The notes beneath the pieces are model-generated. The model made no database searches, was not told where the DNA came from, and saw only the letters and a list, made by a program, of their open reading frames with translations. The position numbers and the translations under genes were made by a program. Of a stretch of 64,000 nt of DNA, positions 46,679 to 57,250 are shown piece by piece (positions within the stretch are counted from its first letter, which is position 1; each line of letters opens with the position of its first letter). Origin of the DNA: Erwinia endophytica (GTDB taxonomy: Bacteria > Pseudomonadota > Gammaproteobacteria > Enterobacterales > Enterobacteriaceae); NCBI RefSeq assembly GCF_009295515.1, contig NZ_RQVV01000049.1, forward strand, positions 1 through 64,000, written 5' to 3'.

Positions 46679-48219
46679 GAGGCATCCTCCCGGTGAGTCG
46701 TTTTTTTCGTCACATCAATGGCGTCAATGCGGCGACTGTTGAACAGGTTGAACGAGGAATCGCTGCCATGACAGCCGTCACCGAAACTAAAACCGCAGCC
46801 TTTACTTTCCGGGAAAGCTTCACGCGCCAGTTCGCGATGGCTGGAAGGCACCACAAAACGGTCTTCATAGTTAGCAATCGCTAAATAGCGATACATTTCC
46901 TGCGCCTGTGCTTCGCTCAGTCCGACCTGCTCCAACGCGCGGGTATCCACTATGCCATCCACCGTTTCCGCGCGTTTGTAATGCCGCATCGCCAGCATTC
47001 TTTTCAGCGCCAACAGTACCGGTGCCGTATCGCCAGCGGTCAGCAAATTGGCAAGATATTGCACGGGGATCCGCAAACTCTCAACATCCGGCAACACACC
47101 GCTATGCGCCAGAGACCCCGTATCGGCGACACTTTGTATCGGTGACAACGGCGGTATGTACCAGACCATCGGTAACGTGCGGTATTCCGGATGCAGTGGC
47201 AACGCCAGCTTCCACTCCATAGCCATTTTATATACTGGTGAACGCTGTGCCGCTTCAATCACACTCTGTGGAATACCGTCCTGCAATGCCTGCGCTATCA
47301 CCGCGGGATCATGTGGGTCGAGGAAGAGCGCCATCTGGTCGTGGTAGAGCGCGTTTTCTTGCTCTGCCGACGCCGCCTGCTCAATACGGTCGGCGTCATA
47401 CAACAATACGCCGAGATAACGAATACGCCCGACACAGGTTTCAGAACAGACCGTGGGTTGCCCGCCTTCGATACGTGGATAGCAGAAAATACATTTTTCC
47501 GATTTGCCGCTCTTCCAGTTAAAGTAGATTTTTTTGTATGGGCAGCCAGTCAGGCACATACGCCAGCCACGACATTTATCCTGATCGATCAGCACAATGC
47601 CATCTTCGCCGCGTTTGTAAATCGCCCCACTCGGACAAGTCGCCACACAGGCAGGGTTCAGGCAGTGCTCGCACAAACGCGGCAGATACATCATAAAAGT
47701 GTGTTCGAACTGACCGTAGATCTCTTTCTGAATATTATCGAAATTTTTGTCCTGCGAACGCCTGGCAAATTCGCCGCCGAGGATCTCTTCCCAGTTTGGC
47801 CCATTTTCGATCTTCTTCATCCGCTGACCGGTTATCAGTGAACGAGGTCGGGCAATCGGCTGATGTTTACCCGCCGGCGCGGTATGCAAGTTCTGATAGT
47901 CGTAATCAAACGGCTCGTAATAATCATCCAGTGCGGGGACATTCGGGTTAGCGAAGATCTTTGATAACACACCGACACGGTTGCCCATACGCGGTACCAG
48001 TTTGCCGTTAATCTTACGGATCCAACCGCCCTTCCACTTCTGTTGGTCTTCCCAGGCGGTGGGATAACCAACGCCCGGTTTACTTTCGACATTATTGAAC
48101 CAGGCATATTCCATCCCTTCGCGGCTGGTCCAGACATTTTTACACGTCACAGAGCAAGTGTGGCAGCCAATACATTTGTCCAGGTTCAGCACCATGCCGA
48201 CTTGTGAACGAATTTTCAT
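46675..48219 (-). CDS. narH: Respiratory nitrate reductase beta subunit (FeS)
   Basis: Electron-transfer subunit with three [4Fe-4S] and one [3Fe-4S] cluster. The 514 residues carry Cys clusters CIGCHTCSVTCKNVW near 16-28, CEHCLNPACVATCPSGAIYKR, and CRGWRMCLTGCPYKKIYFNW, where Trp in CRGW marks the [3Fe-4S] site. Overlaps narG by four bases and narJ by four. Confidence 0.98.
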   Translation of the reverse strand: MKIRSQVGMVLNLDKCIGCHTCSVTCKNVWTSREGMEYAWFNNVESKPGVGYPTAWEDQQKWKGGWIRKINGKLVPRMGNRVGVLSKIFANPNVPALDDYYEPFDYDYQNLHTAPAGKHQPIARPRSLITGQRMKKIENGPNWEEILGGEFARRSQDKNFDNIQKEIYGQFEHTFMMYLPRLCEHCLNPACVATCPSGAIYKRGEDGIVLIDQDKCRGWRMCLTGCPYKKIYFNWKSGKSEKCIFCYPRIEGGQPTVCSETCVGRIRYLGVLLYDADRIEQAASAEQENALYHDQMALFLDPHDPAVIAQALQDGIPQSVIEAAQRSPVYKMAMEWKLALPLHPEYRTLPMVWYIPPLSPIQSVADTGSLAHSGVLPDVESLRIPVQYLANLLTAGDTAPVLLALKRMLAMRHYKRAETVDGIVDTRALEQVGLSEAQAQEMYRYLAIANYEDRFVVPSSHRELAREAFPESKGCGFSFGDGCHGSDSSFNLFNSRRIDAIDVTKKTTHREDAS

Positions 48220-51200
48220 GATTTATTCTCCTGCTGACACCCCTGGCAGTCATCATTGCCTTCACCATCTAACCAATTGATATGGTTCATTTTACGCACC
48301 ACCACAAACTCATCGCGATTGGAACCGACCGTGCCGTAATAGTTGAAACCGTAAGACAATTGCGCGTAACCGCCGATCATATGGGTCGGTTTCGGACAGG
48401 TTCGGGTCACCGAGTTATGGATACCGCCGCGCTGGCTGGTGATTTCCGATCCCGGAATATTCACGATGCGCTCCTGGGCGTGATACATCATGGTCATCCC
48501 GGCTGGAATACGCTGGCTGACCACCGCCCGGGCGGTCAACGCACCGTTGGCGTTAAACACTTCAATCCAGTCGTTATCAACGATGCCCAGCGTTTTCGCG
48601 TCATCCTCACTGATCCACACAATAGGGCCACCGCGTGACAACGTCAGCATTAGCAGGTTGTCACTATAGGTTGAGTGGATCCCCCACTTCTGGTGCGGCG
48701 TCAGAAAGTTCAACGCCATCTCCGGATTACCGTTCGGCTTTTGGTTCAACAAGGGGCTGGCTGCGCGGGTATCAATCGGCGGACGATAGACCAGCAGACT
48801 TTCACCAAAGGCTCGCATCCATTCATGATCCTGATAAAGCTGCTGACGACCGCTGAGGGTACGCCAGGGGATCAGCTCATGCACATTGGTGTAACAGGCG
48901 CTATAGGAAACATGTTCATCCTCCAGACCTGACCAGGTCGGGCTGGAGATAATTTTGCGCGGCTGAGCCTGAATATCACGAAAGCGGATCTTCTCGTCTT
49001 CTTTATTCAATGCCAGATGCGTATGGTCCAGCCCGGTGATGTCACCCAGCGCACGCCAGGCTTTTACCGCCACCTGACCGTTAGTCTCCGGCGCCAGTGA
49101 GAGGATCACCTCAGCCGCATCGATGGCGCTGTCGATTTTGGGTCGTCCGGTGGCCGGGCCGCTGGCTTTAGTGTCGTTCAACTGTTTGAGAAAATTGACT
49201 TCAGTCTGGGTATTCCAACTGATGCCCTTGCCGCCATTCCCCAGCTTATCGAGCAACGGCCCAAGCGAAGTGAAACGCTCCCAGGTCGCCGGGTAGTCAC
49301 GTTCCACCACCATAATATGCGGTGCGGTTTTGCCGGGGATCAGCTCGCATTCGCCTTTTTTCCAGTCTTTCACTTCTAACGGCTGCGCTAACTCTGCCGG
49401 GGAATCATGCTGTACAGGCAATGTCACCACATCGCTTTCCACCCCCAGATGGCCGGGACACAAATCGGAAAAGGCCCTGGCGATTCCTTTATAAATTTCC
49501 CAGTCGCTTTTGGATTCCCAGGCCGGGTCCACGGCAGCAGATAACGGATGAATAAACGGATGCATATCCGAGGTATTCATATCGTCTTTTTCGTACCAGG
49601 TAGCGGTAGGCAATACAATGTCGGAATACAGACAGGTGCTGGACATGCGAAAATCCAGCGTCACCACCAGATCCAGCTTGCCTTCGCCGCCCTGATCCTG
49701 CCATTCCACTTCCTCCGGCTTGACGCCGCCCTGTACGCCGAGGTCCTGGCCCTGGATACCGTTTTCCGTTCCCAGCAGGTACTTCAGCAGATACTCATGA
49801 CCTTTACCGGAGGAACCGAGCAAATTGGAACGCCAGACAAACAGATTACGCGGAAAGTTCTGCGGGTTATCAGGCTGCTCAGAGGCAAAGCGCAGCGAAC
49901 CGTTTTTCAACCGCTCAACCGTGAAGTCAACCGGCGACTGACCTGCCGCGTTGGCCTGTGCGGCAATGTGCAGCGGGTTCGTCCCCAACTGCGGCGCGGA
50001 TGGCAGCCACCCCATACGTTCTGAACGCACATTAAAGTCAATCAGACTGCCGCTGTAGCGGGTTTTATCCGCCAGCGGCGAGAGCAACTCGCGAGGGGAA
50101 ATCGTCTCGTAGCGCCACTGGCTGGAGTGATTATAGAAAAACGAAGTACTGTTCATATGGCGTGGCGGACGCTGCCAGTCCAGCGCGAAAGCCAACGGCG
50201 TCCAGCCGGTTTGTGGACGCAATTTTTCCTGGCCGACATAGTGCGCCCAGCCACCGCCGCTCTGGCCGACACAGCCACAAAAAATCAGCATGTTCATCAA
50301 GCCGCGATAGTTCATGTCCATGTGGTACCAGTGGTTCATCCCGGCACCGACAATTATCATTGAACGACCGCGCGTTTTCTCCGCATTCTCCGCAAATTCA
50401 CGGGCGATACGGATGATATTCTGACGTGAGACGCCCGTTATCTGCTCAGCCCAGGCCGGACTGTAGGCTTTCACCTCGTCGTAATTCTGCGCACAGTGGG
50501 TATCGCCCAGACCACGATCAAGGCCATAGTTTGCCAGCATCAGATCGTACACACTGGCGACCCGCGCTGTGCGGCCATCCGCCAGTTGCAGGCGTTTCAC
50601 CGGCAGCTTGTGCAACAGGATCTCGTCCAGCGCCACACTGTTAACATGATCACTGCTTAAACCACCGAAATACGGGAATCCCACCTCGACCACCTCGTCG
50701 TGGCTACCCAGCAGACTGAGTTGCAGCTCCACTTCCCGCTGCGACTTGCCTTCACGCTGCTGTAGATTCCATTTCCCCTTTTCCCCCCAGCGATAACCAA
50801 TCGATCCCTGCGGCGCCACCAGCTCGCCGCTGGTCTGGTCGATGGCGATAGTTTTCCATTGCGGGTTATTGTCCTGGCCGAGATTATCCACCAAATCACT
50901 GGCCCGCAGTTGACGACCGGCGGCATAGTAGCCGCCGTCGCGCTCTTCCAGCAGTACCAGCATCGGCATGTCGGTATAACGACGAACATAATCGCTGAAG
51001 TAAGGCACCTCACGGTCAAGGTGGAACTCTTTTAGCATGACATGGCCCATTGCCAGCGCCATCGCACTATCAGTGCCTTGTTTCGGGTTCAGCCACTGGT
51101 CGCATAACTTGGCCACTTCGGCATAATCCGGCGTCACCGCCACCGTTTTAGTGCCTTTGTAGCGTACTTCAGTAAAGAAATGGGCATCCGGGGTCCGGGT

Positions 51201-51977
51201 TTGCGGCACGTTGGAGCCCCAGGCCATAATGTAAGAGGCGTTATACCAGTCAGCCGATTCCGGCACATCGGTCTGCTCGCCCCAGGTCATCGGCGAGGCT
51301 GGCGGCAGGTCACAATACCAGTCGTAGAAGCTCAGGCAGACGCCACCAATCAGCGACAGGTAACGGGCACCAGCCGCATAGGAAACCATCGACATCGCCG
51401 GGATCGGCGAGAAGCCGATAATGCGATCCGGACCGAAGGTTTTGGCGGTATAAATGTTGGCGGCGGCGATCAGTTCATTGACCTCCTGCCAGCTGGAGCG
51501 CACGAAACCACCGCGACCACGGGCCACTTTGTAGCTTTTGGCTTTTTCTGTATCGCTGACGATGGACGCCCAGGCCTCGACAGGATCGTGGTGCTGTACT
51601 TTCGCCTCACGCCACAGCTTGATCAACGTTTTGCGCATCAGCGGATATTTCAGACGATTCGCGCTGTAGAGATACCAGGAATAACTGGCGCCGCGCGGAC
51701 AACCGCGTGGCTCATGGTTTGGCAAGTCTGGACGCGTGCGAGGATAGTCGGTCTGCTGGGTCTCCCAGGTGACCAGACCATTTTTCACATAAATCTTCCA
51801 ACTGCATGAACCGGTACAATTGACCCCGTGGGTCGAACGCACGATTTTGTCGTGTTGCCAGCGACTGCGATAACCCTCTTCCCAGTCGCGATTAGTGTTG
51901 AGTGTCTGGCCGTGATCACCAGAGAACGGTTCCGCCAGCTGTTTGAAGTAGCGCAACCTGTCAAGAAATTTGCTCAT
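48216..51977 (-). CDS. narG: Respiratory nitrate reductase alpha subunit
   Basis: Mo-bis-MGD catalytic subunit reducing nitrate to nitrite on the cytoplasmic side. The 1253 residues (E. coli 1247) start MSKFLDRLRYFKQ with the FS0 ligands in STHGVNCTGSCSWK (His, Cys, Cys) and a later Cys in PRGCPRGAS. No Tat leader is cleaved; the N terminus anchors to NarI. A CAGGAGC ribosome binding site precedes the ATG. Only 122 bases separate it from narK. Confidence 0.99.
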   Translation of the reverse strand: MSKFLDRLRYFKQLAEPFSGDHGQTLNTNRDWEEGYRSRWQHDKIVRSTHGVNCTGSCSWKIYVKNGLVTWETQQTDYPRTRPDLPNHEPRGCPRGASYSWYLYSANRLKYPLMRKTLIKLWREAKVQHHDPVEAWASIVSDTEKAKSYKVARGRGGFVRSSWQEVNELIAAANIYTAKTFGPDRIIGFSPIPAMSMVSYAAGARYLSLIGGVCLSFYDWYCDLPPASPMTWGEQTDVPESADWYNASYIMAWGSNVPQTRTPDAHFFTEVRYKGTKTVAVTPDYAEVAKLCDQWLNPKQGTDSAMALAMGHVMLKEFHLDREVPYFSDYVRRYTDMPMLVLLEERDGGYYAAGRQLRASDLVDNLGQDNNPQWKTIAIDQTSGELVAPQGSIGYRWGEKGKWNLQQREGKSQREVELQLSLLGSHDEVVEVGFPYFGGLSSDHVNSVALDEILLHKLPVKRLQLADGRTARVASVYDLMLANYGLDRGLGDTHCAQNYDEVKAYSPAWAEQITGVSRQNIIRIAREFAENAEKTRGRSMIIVGAGMNHWYHMDMNYRGLMNMLIFCGCVGQSGGGWAHYVGQEKLRPQTGWTPLAFALDWQRPPRHMNSTSFFYNHSSQWRYETISPRELLSPLADKTRYSGSLIDFNVRSERMGWLPSAPQLGTNPLHIAAQANAAGQSPVDFTVERLKNGSLRFASEQPDNPQNFPRNLFVWRSNLLGSSGKGHEYLLKYLLGTENGIQGQDLGVQGGVKPEEVEWQDQGGEGKLDLVVTLDFRMSSTCLYSDIVLPTATWYEKDDMNTSDMHPFIHPLSAAVDPAWESKSDWEIYKGIARAFSDLCPGHLGVESDVVTLPVQHDSPAELAQPLEVKDWKKGECELIPGKTAPHIMVVERDYPATWERFTSLGPLLDKLGNGGKGISWNTQTEVNFLKQLNDTKASGPATGRPKIDSAIDAAEVILSLAPETNGQVAVKAWRALGDITGLDHTHLALNKEDEKIRFRDIQAQPRKIISSPTWSGLEDEHVSYSACYTNVHELIPWRTLSGRQQLYQDHEWMRAFGESLLVYRPPIDTRAASPLLNQKPNGNPEMALNFLTPHQKWGIHSTYSDNLLMLTLSRGGPIVWISEDDAKTLGIVDNDWIEVFNANGALTARAVVSQRIPAGMTMMYHAQERIVNIPGSEITSQRGGIHNSVTRTCPKPTHMIGGYAQLSYGFNYYGTVGSNRDEFVVVRKMNHINWLDGEGNDDCQGCQQENKS

Positions 51978-52099
51978 CCGGAGTGCTCCTGAAGGCTCTG
52001 TTGGGTATTAAGTGACATTGCTAATCCTGCGACGCACCTGAGCGCGAGGCAGATAAAAGAACTCGCGACCCGTGTTCAATCCGGGCCGATGAAACGTTT

Positions 52100-53488
52100 T
52101 CATTGTGTTTTTTTACGGCTGTAAACCAGCCAGGTGATCAGGAGGCACATAACGTAAAGCGCCAGGAACACTTTCATGGCTCCGGCTGGCGAGCCGCTCA
52201 TCGACAAAGACATCCCAAAAGTTTGCGGAATAAAGAAACCGCCCAACGCCCCGATGGCGGAGATGAAACCCAACGCGGCCGATGTTTCCGTTTTCGCCTC
52301 GTGCTGTGCCAGCGCGTCCGAACCGCCCTCTGCCTTGACGCGCTCAAAGGTCAGCTTGCGAAACATCACCGCAATCATCTGATAGGTTGAACCGCTCCCC
52401 AAACCTGCAGTGAGGAACAGCCCCATAAACACACAGAAGAAGGCAATAAATGAACCACTCTGACCTTCGCCAGGCAGGGTCAGGAACAGCAATGCGGAGA
52501 ACACCGCCATGGCGATAAAATTGATTAACGTGACGCGGACACCGCCTAAACGGTCGGAAATGATACCGCCAGCAGAACGCGCCAGCGCCCCCAGGAAAGG
52601 CCCAAAGAAGGCATAATGCAGGATCACCACATCAGGAAACTGCGTTTTTGACAGCATGGCAAACCCGGCGGAAAAACCGATAAATGAACCAAAAGTCGCC
52701 AGATACAACACGGCCATGATCCATAAATGGGCCCGTTTCAGCACCGGTAATTGCTCACGCAGAGATGATTTCGCCGCTGACAGGTCATTCATGCCAAACC
52801 AGGCGGCAAAAGTCGCTATCACCAGCAACGGCAACCAAATCCATGCGGCGTTTTCCAGCCAGATAGCATTACCATTGCCCTGCGCCTCACCGCCGAAGAA
52901 ACTGAAGATACCGATTGAAACGGCCAGCGGGGCGACAAACTGCATCACACTGACGCCGAGGTTACCCAACCCGCCGTTGATGCCTAACGCACCACCCTGT
53001 TGGGCTTTCGGAAAAAAGAAGCTGATATTGCCCATGCTGGACGCGAAGTTAGCGCCAGCAAAGCCACACAGTAACGCGATTATCACAAAGGTTGAGAAAG
53101 ACGTACTGCTATCCTGCACCGCGAAACCCAGCCACAGGCAGGGGATCATCAGAATGCCGGTACTGAAGGCGGTCCAGCGGCGACCACCAAAAACAGGAAT
53201 AACAAAGGAATAGGGCACACGCAGCAAGGCGCCCGAAACAGCCGGTAATGCGGTCAGAAGAAACAGCTGGTCAGTGCTAAAATTGAAACCGACTTTATTC
53301 AGGTTAACGGCAACGGCGCTGAACAGTTGCCAGACACAAAAGGCGAGCAACAGAGCAAATACTGAAATCCATAAATTGCGGTTAGCAACGCGTTTACCGC
53401 ACTGTTGCCAAAAATCAGCGTCTTCTGGTTGCCAGTCCTCAATCACCGACGCACTTTTTTTAGAACATCCTGGAGTAGATTGCGACAT
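52100..53488 (-). CDS. narK: Nitrate/nitrite antiporter NarK
   Basis: MFS transporter of 462 residues with twelve membrane segments that exchanges nitrate for nitrite. Signature GNISFFFPKAQQGGALGINGGLGNLGVSVMQ and the second nitrate signature GFISAIGALGGFFIP are present, with the conserved Arg in LRVPYSFV. First of the narK-narGHJI group. An FNR site lies about 65 bases upstream. Confidence 0.98.
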   Translation of the reverse strand: MSQSTPGCSKKSASVIEDWQPEDADFWQQCGKRVANRNLWISVFALLLAFCVWQLFSAVAVNLNKVGFNFSTDQLFLLTALPAVSGALLRVPYSFVIPVFGGRRWTAFSTGILMIPCLWLGFAVQDSSTSFSTFVIIALLCGFAGANFASSMGNISFFFPKAQQGGALGINGGLGNLGVSVMQFVAPLAVSIGIFSFFGGEAQGNGNAIWLENAAWIWLPLLVIATFAAWFGMNDLSAAKSSLREQLPVLKRAHLWIMAVLYLATFGSFIGFSAGFAMLSKTQFPDVVILHYAFFGPFLGALARSAGGIISDRLGGVRVTLINFIAMAVFSALLFLTLPGEGQSGSFIAFFCVFMGLFLTAGLGSGSTYQMIAVMFRKLTFERVKAEGGSDALAQHEAKTETSAALGFISAIGALGGFFIPQTFGMSLSMSGSPAGAMKVFLALYVMCLLITWLVYSRKKTQ

Positions 53489-53547
53489 AATTTTCTCATT
53501 AAAGAAGGATTATCGCCTTATCCTGCTGCCCCACCCCAACGACCAGG

Positions 53548-53561
53548 TTGACGTAAATCAA
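53548..53561 (-). promoter_or_regulatory. FNR site of narK
   Basis: TTGAC-GTAA-ATCAA matches the FNR consensus TTGAT-N4-ATCAA at nine of ten positions. It lies about 42 bases before a plausible start near 53,512, the activating position. GATAAG around 53,517-53,522 may be the -10. Confidence 0.75.
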
Positions 53562-53721
53562 CCTGAAGTGAGGTTGTTTTTCCTCGTGTCAGTGCCTCGC
53601 TCCCAAATGAGTATCGAAACCAAGTTAAATTTAACCTTGTTAATCATAGGGTTTATCGTCAATATCTCCCACTATACTTGATGAACCACAGCCACAAGAA
53701 ATTAAGAGGTACTCCATTGGT

Positions 53722-53737
53722 GGTATAGGGTTATACC
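53722..53737. repeat. GGTATA/TATACC palindrome in narK-narL intergenic region
   Basis: Six-base arms around GGGT, about 72 bases before narL. It does not match the NarL 7-2-7 heptamer arrangement well. It may be an operator or chance. The remaining 320-base interval shows only the FNR site. Confidence 0.3.
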
Positions 53738-53808
53738 CCGGGCAATCAGTAAAATGACACAAAACTAACTGCTTATCGTGCTATCACCCATCAAAAAGGA
53801 CCCGCGCA

Positions 53809-54456
53809 GTGAAAAAAGAAGCCGCCACTATATTACTGATAGACGATCATCCGATGCTGCGTAACGGGGTGAAACAATTGATTGAACTGGATGAGGATCT
53901 CCAGGTCATTGCCGAGGCCAGTAACGGGAGGCAGGGTGTGGAGCTGGCCGAACAGCACGATCCGGATTTAATCCTGCTTGATCTGAATATGCCGGGCATG
54001 AACGGGCTGGATACGCTGGTTCAGCTTCGTACTATCGATCTGTCGGGACGCATCGTGGTATTCAGCGTGTCGAATGATGAAAATGACGTGGTGAACGCAC
54101 TTAAACGCGGTGCCGACGGTTATTTGCTGAAGGATATGGAACCGGAGGAACTGCTGCAATCCCTGCATCAGGCTGCCGCCGGTCAGATGGTACTGAGTGA
54201 AACGCTGACCAATATACTGGTCGCCAGCCTGCGGGAAAATCGCCCGGCAGAAGAGCGCGACATCCAACAACTGACCCGACGCGAGCGCGATATTCTAAAA
54301 TTAATCACCCTGGGTATGACCAATAAAGCCATTGCCCGTAAGCTGTCAATAACCGAAAGCACCGTCAAAGTTCACGTCAAACATTTACTGAAGAAGATGA
54401 AACTGAAATCCCGCGTTGAAGCCGCCGTGTGGGCTTTGCAAAACGGTCATATCTGA
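53809..54456 (+). CDS. narL: Nitrate/nitrite response regulator NarL
   Basis: Two-component regulator of 215 residues: receiver domain ([18 protein letters not shown], phospho-acceptor Asp58 in [31 protein letters not shown]) and LuxR-type HTH ([42 protein letters not shown]). An AAAAAGGA ribosome binding site precedes the start. Divergent from narK. In E. coli narX stands at this position before narL; here there is no sensor gene, so NarL may be driven by NarQ or by a NarX elsewhere. Confidence 0.96.
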   Translation: MKKEAATILLIDDHPMLRNGVKQLIELDEDLQVIAEASNGRQGVELAEQHDPDLILLDLNMPGMNGLDTLVQLRTIDLSGRIVVFSVSNDENDVVNALKRGADGYLLKDMEPEELLQSLHQAAAGQMVLSETLTNILVASLRENRPAEERDIQQLTRRERDILKLITLGMTNKAIARKLSITESTVKVHVKHLLKKMKLKSRVEAAVWALQNGHI

Positions 54457-54713
54457 TGGCCATTAACCTGCCGTTTACTTTTGCATTCTCTTCAACACTA
54501 TTATTCCAGTCCCTGATTTTCAGCTAAAAAAGAAAAATTCGACTATGCCATCACTATTCCCCCTGACATCAGGAAAATAATATCTCCTTAATAATTTAAT
54601 TTGTTACGTATAAAAATAAGGAAAGTTATTATTTATTACCCTATGGTTTACGAATGGTTTAATAAACAGGGATAAAATAATCGTCATCTGATAACAGAGT
54701 AAGGAAATAAAAA

Positions 54714-55259
54714 ATGAAAAAATTAGCTTTAGTGGCAATCTCGGCACTGGTCATTACTTCCACCTCCGCCATGGCGATGGGAGTCAGTCTGGAGCAAGGC
54801 AAAAACTTTACTAATCTGAACGCAGAAATGGGTAAAGATTCTGGCGGTTTATTCCTGGATGGAAACTGGGTTAAAAACACCGACGATGGCGTTCAGGTTG
54901 GATCAGTGGGTACCGGTTATAATCTGGATCTGGGGCCTGTCATGCTCAGCGCGGGTATGAAAGCCGCTTATATTGGCCCGAAAAAAGGTGACAACGGGGT
55001 GGCATTCCCTATCGGCGGTGGCGTACGTATTGCGCTGCCTGCAGATTTCGCCATCTATGGTGAAGGCTATTCAGCACCACGCGGCTTAAATAACAGTGTG
55101 AAAAACTATGTTGAAGCCGATGGCGGCGTGAGCTGGTCACCTGTTGCACCGCTGACGGTAAAAGCCGGCTATCGTCACGCCAGCGTTGATGGTAAAAACG
55201 GTCGCCCAAGCCATACACTGATTGATGGACCATTTATTGGCGCCGGTATGAATTTCTAA
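54714..55259 (+). CDS. YfaZ-family outer-membrane protein
   Basis: The 181 residues have a signal peptide (MKKLALVAISALVITSTSAMA) followed by alternating beta strands (SLEQGKNFTNLNAEMG, GYNLDLGPVMLSAG, FAIYGEGYSAP, DGGVSWSPVAPLTVKAGYRH) and the terminal GPFIGAGMNF ending in Phe, typical of a small outer-membrane barrel of the YfaZ family. Function unknown. Preceded by an AT-rich region and AAGGAA. Confidence 0.8.
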   Translation: MKKLALVAISALVITSTSAMAMGVSLEQGKNFTNLNAEMGKDSGGLFLDGNWVKNTDDGVQVGSVGTGYNLDLGPVMLSAGMKAAYIGPKKGDNGVAFPIGGGVRIALPADFAIYGEGYSAPRGLNNSVKNYVEADGGVSWSPVAPLTVKAGYRHASVDGKNGRPSHTLIDGPFIGAGMNF

Positions 55260-55347
55260 AACTGACGCATTGCCACACATCATTTTTAAAAAACTAATTA
55301 TCGAAGATAATAGTAGAGAGATATTTTCCAACGAAAACATTCTCATT

Positions 55348-55377
55348 AAAAATCCCTGTAAGCCTGCGGGGATTTTT
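55348..55377. terminator. Bidirectional terminator between YfaZ-like and ABC ATPase genes
   Basis: AAAAATCCC/GGGATTTTT stem with a 12-base loop and A/T tails on both sides, between convergent genes. Confidence 0.85.
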
Positions 55378-55378
55378 A

Positions 55379-57007
55379 CTATTCTTGCCCAGGAATAGCA
55401 TTGACCAGGGTTTTCGTATAACGGTGCCGTGGCGCAGTAAATACCTGCTGCGGCGTCCCTGTTTCCACCACCTCACCTTTATACAAGACAAGAATTTCAT
55501 CACAAATCTGGCTGGCGACACGCAGGTCGTGGGTAATAAAAAGAATCGCAATTTGCGTTTTCTGTTGTACCTCGGCCAGTAATGCCAGAACCTGCGCCTG
55601 CACGGAGACATCCAACGCGGACACCGATTCATCCGCCACCAGCAGCAGTGGATCAAACATCAACGCCCGCGCAATGCCGATGCGCTGCCGCTGCCCTCCT
55701 GAAAATTCATGGGGATAGCGATCATAAGCACTGGATTCAAGCCCCACCAGCGACAGCAGCCGCAACGCTTTTTTACGCACTTCACTGGCGGTCATGCCGC
55801 CATGCGTCAGCGGCCCGACAGACAGGATGGTGCCAATCGTATGACGGGGGTTAAGTGAAGCGAACGGATCCTGAAATATCATCTGGATCAGGGGCCGCAG
55901 CGGCCGAAATTCATTCTCATGGATGGGAACAATGTCTCGCCCATCAAACATTATCTTTCCCGAGTCTGCCGCCAGCAGTTTCACCAACACTCGCCCGAGT
56001 GAGGATTTTCCCGACCCCGATTCCCCGACGACGCCCAGCGTTTCGCCTTTGCGCAGAGTGAAGCTGACGTTATTCAGCGCCCTGACCTGCCGTCCCCGCC
56101 GAAGAAAACCGGATGATTTTTGATACGTTTTACACAGGTCGATAGCTTGTAACACCACCGGTTGGCGGGCTGTCCGCTCCTTTTCTACCTGCCGCAGATG
56201 AGGCACCGCCGCAATTAACTGCTGGGTATAAGGATGTGACGGCGCGGATAATATCCGCCGGGCGGGCCCCTGTTCGACCATCTGCCCACCGCGCATCACC
56301 ACCACCCGATCGGCTATCTCTTCCACCACGCCAAAATCATGGGTAATAAACATCACGCCCATTTTTTTGCGATTCTGTAACACGCGGATTAACTGGAGAA
56401 TTTGCGCCTGGGTGGTCACATCCAGTGCCGTCGTCGGCTCGTCGGCAATCAGGACATCCGGATCGAGCGCCAGCGCCATGGCAATCATCACCCGCTGCCG
56501 CTGACCACCAGAAAGGTTAAACGGATATTGATGCTGAACGCTCTCCGGTTCAGGTAGCCCGACTTCCTTTAACAGCGACAACACTTTTTCTTTACGTGTT
56601 GCAGATGAACCAGCCTGATGCGCCTCCATCACTTCCGCAATCTGCTTGCCAATGGTCATAATCGGGTTCAGCGCGGACAGCGGATCCTGGAAAATAATGG
56701 CGATGGACTTACCCTGCAGACTACGCAGCGCTTCTGGCGTGACGCCAAGCAAATTCTGGCCATTAAGCAGTATCTCGCCACGGGTCACTGTCAGGGCCTG
56801 GGGAAGTAATCCCATCGCTGCATGCGCCGTCACCGATTTCCCGGAGCCGGATTCGCCAATGATACACAGGATCTCACCGGCCAGCAGCTCGAAAGAGAGG
56901 TCGTCAACCGCCAGCGCACGATCCATCCCTGCGGGTAATGAAACCGTTAAATGACGAACTGACAATAAGGCGGGCTGTTGCACTGGCATCGTCTGAACCA
57001 TCGTCAT
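55379..57007 (-). CDS. Dipeptide-type ABC transporter, fused double ATPase (GsiA-like)
   Basis: The 542 residues hold two complete DppD/DppF-type nucleotide-binding domains in one chain: Walker A GESGSGKSV and GESGSGKSS, signatures LSGGQRQRVMI and FSGGQRQRIGI, Walker B DVLIADEPTTALD and LLLVADESVSALD (Glu then Ser replaces Pro). It powers the permease pair at 60,770-62,616. The start at 57007 has AGAGG ahead and is preferred over the ATG at 57061. It is transcribed away from the rest of its system. Confidence 0.92.
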   Translation of the reverse strand: MTMVQTMPVQQPALLSVRHLTVSLPAGMDRALAVDDLSFELLAGEILCIIGESGSGKSVTAHAAMGLLPQALTVTRGEILLNGQNLLGVTPEALRSLQGKSIAIIFQDPLSALNPIMTIGKQIAEVMEAHQAGSSATRKEKVLSLLKEVGLPEPESVQHQYPFNLSGGQRQRVMIAMALALDPDVLIADEPTTALDVTTQAQILQLIRVLQNRKKMGVMFITHDFGVVEEIADRVVVMRGGQMVEQGPARRILSAPSHPYTQQLIAAVPHLRQVEKERTARQPVVLQAIDLCKTYQKSSGFLRRGRQVRALNNVSFTLRKGETLGVVGESGSGKSSLGRVLVKLLAADSGKIMFDGRDIVPIHENEFRPLRPLIQMIFQDPFASLNPRHTIGTILSVGPLTHGGMTASEVRKKALRLLSLVGLESSAYDRYPHEFSGGQRQRIGIARALMFDPLLLVADESVSALDVSVQAQVLALLAEVQQKTQIAILFITHDLRVASQICDEILVLYKGEVVETGTPQQVFTAPRHRYTKTLVNAIPGQE

Positions 57008-57250
57008 AAGCCTCTGTCCTGAACATGACTGAAAAAATAACGCACTGGCCGCCTGTATCATGGCATTGCATTAATTTCGTCAGCAAGATCGTTTTATTAT
57101 GATAAGCAACATTAGAATTCTTTTAATCTAGGTAATCACAAATTCCTATGATAAAAATAGTTGTGACTGTCCACTAATCTGTTAATACTGGATTTATCAT
57201 CACTATTAACAGGCAGTCGGAATAATCGCGCTGATTTTTGTGAGGTCTGA

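Noticed and set aside
47311-47841. Plus-strand frame opposite narH
   Set aside because: Antisense to conserved Cys-rich narH; no domain seen.
51180-51809. Plus-strand 209-codon frame opposite narG
   Set aside because: Antisense to narG in a GC-rich segment; no start signal or family similarity.
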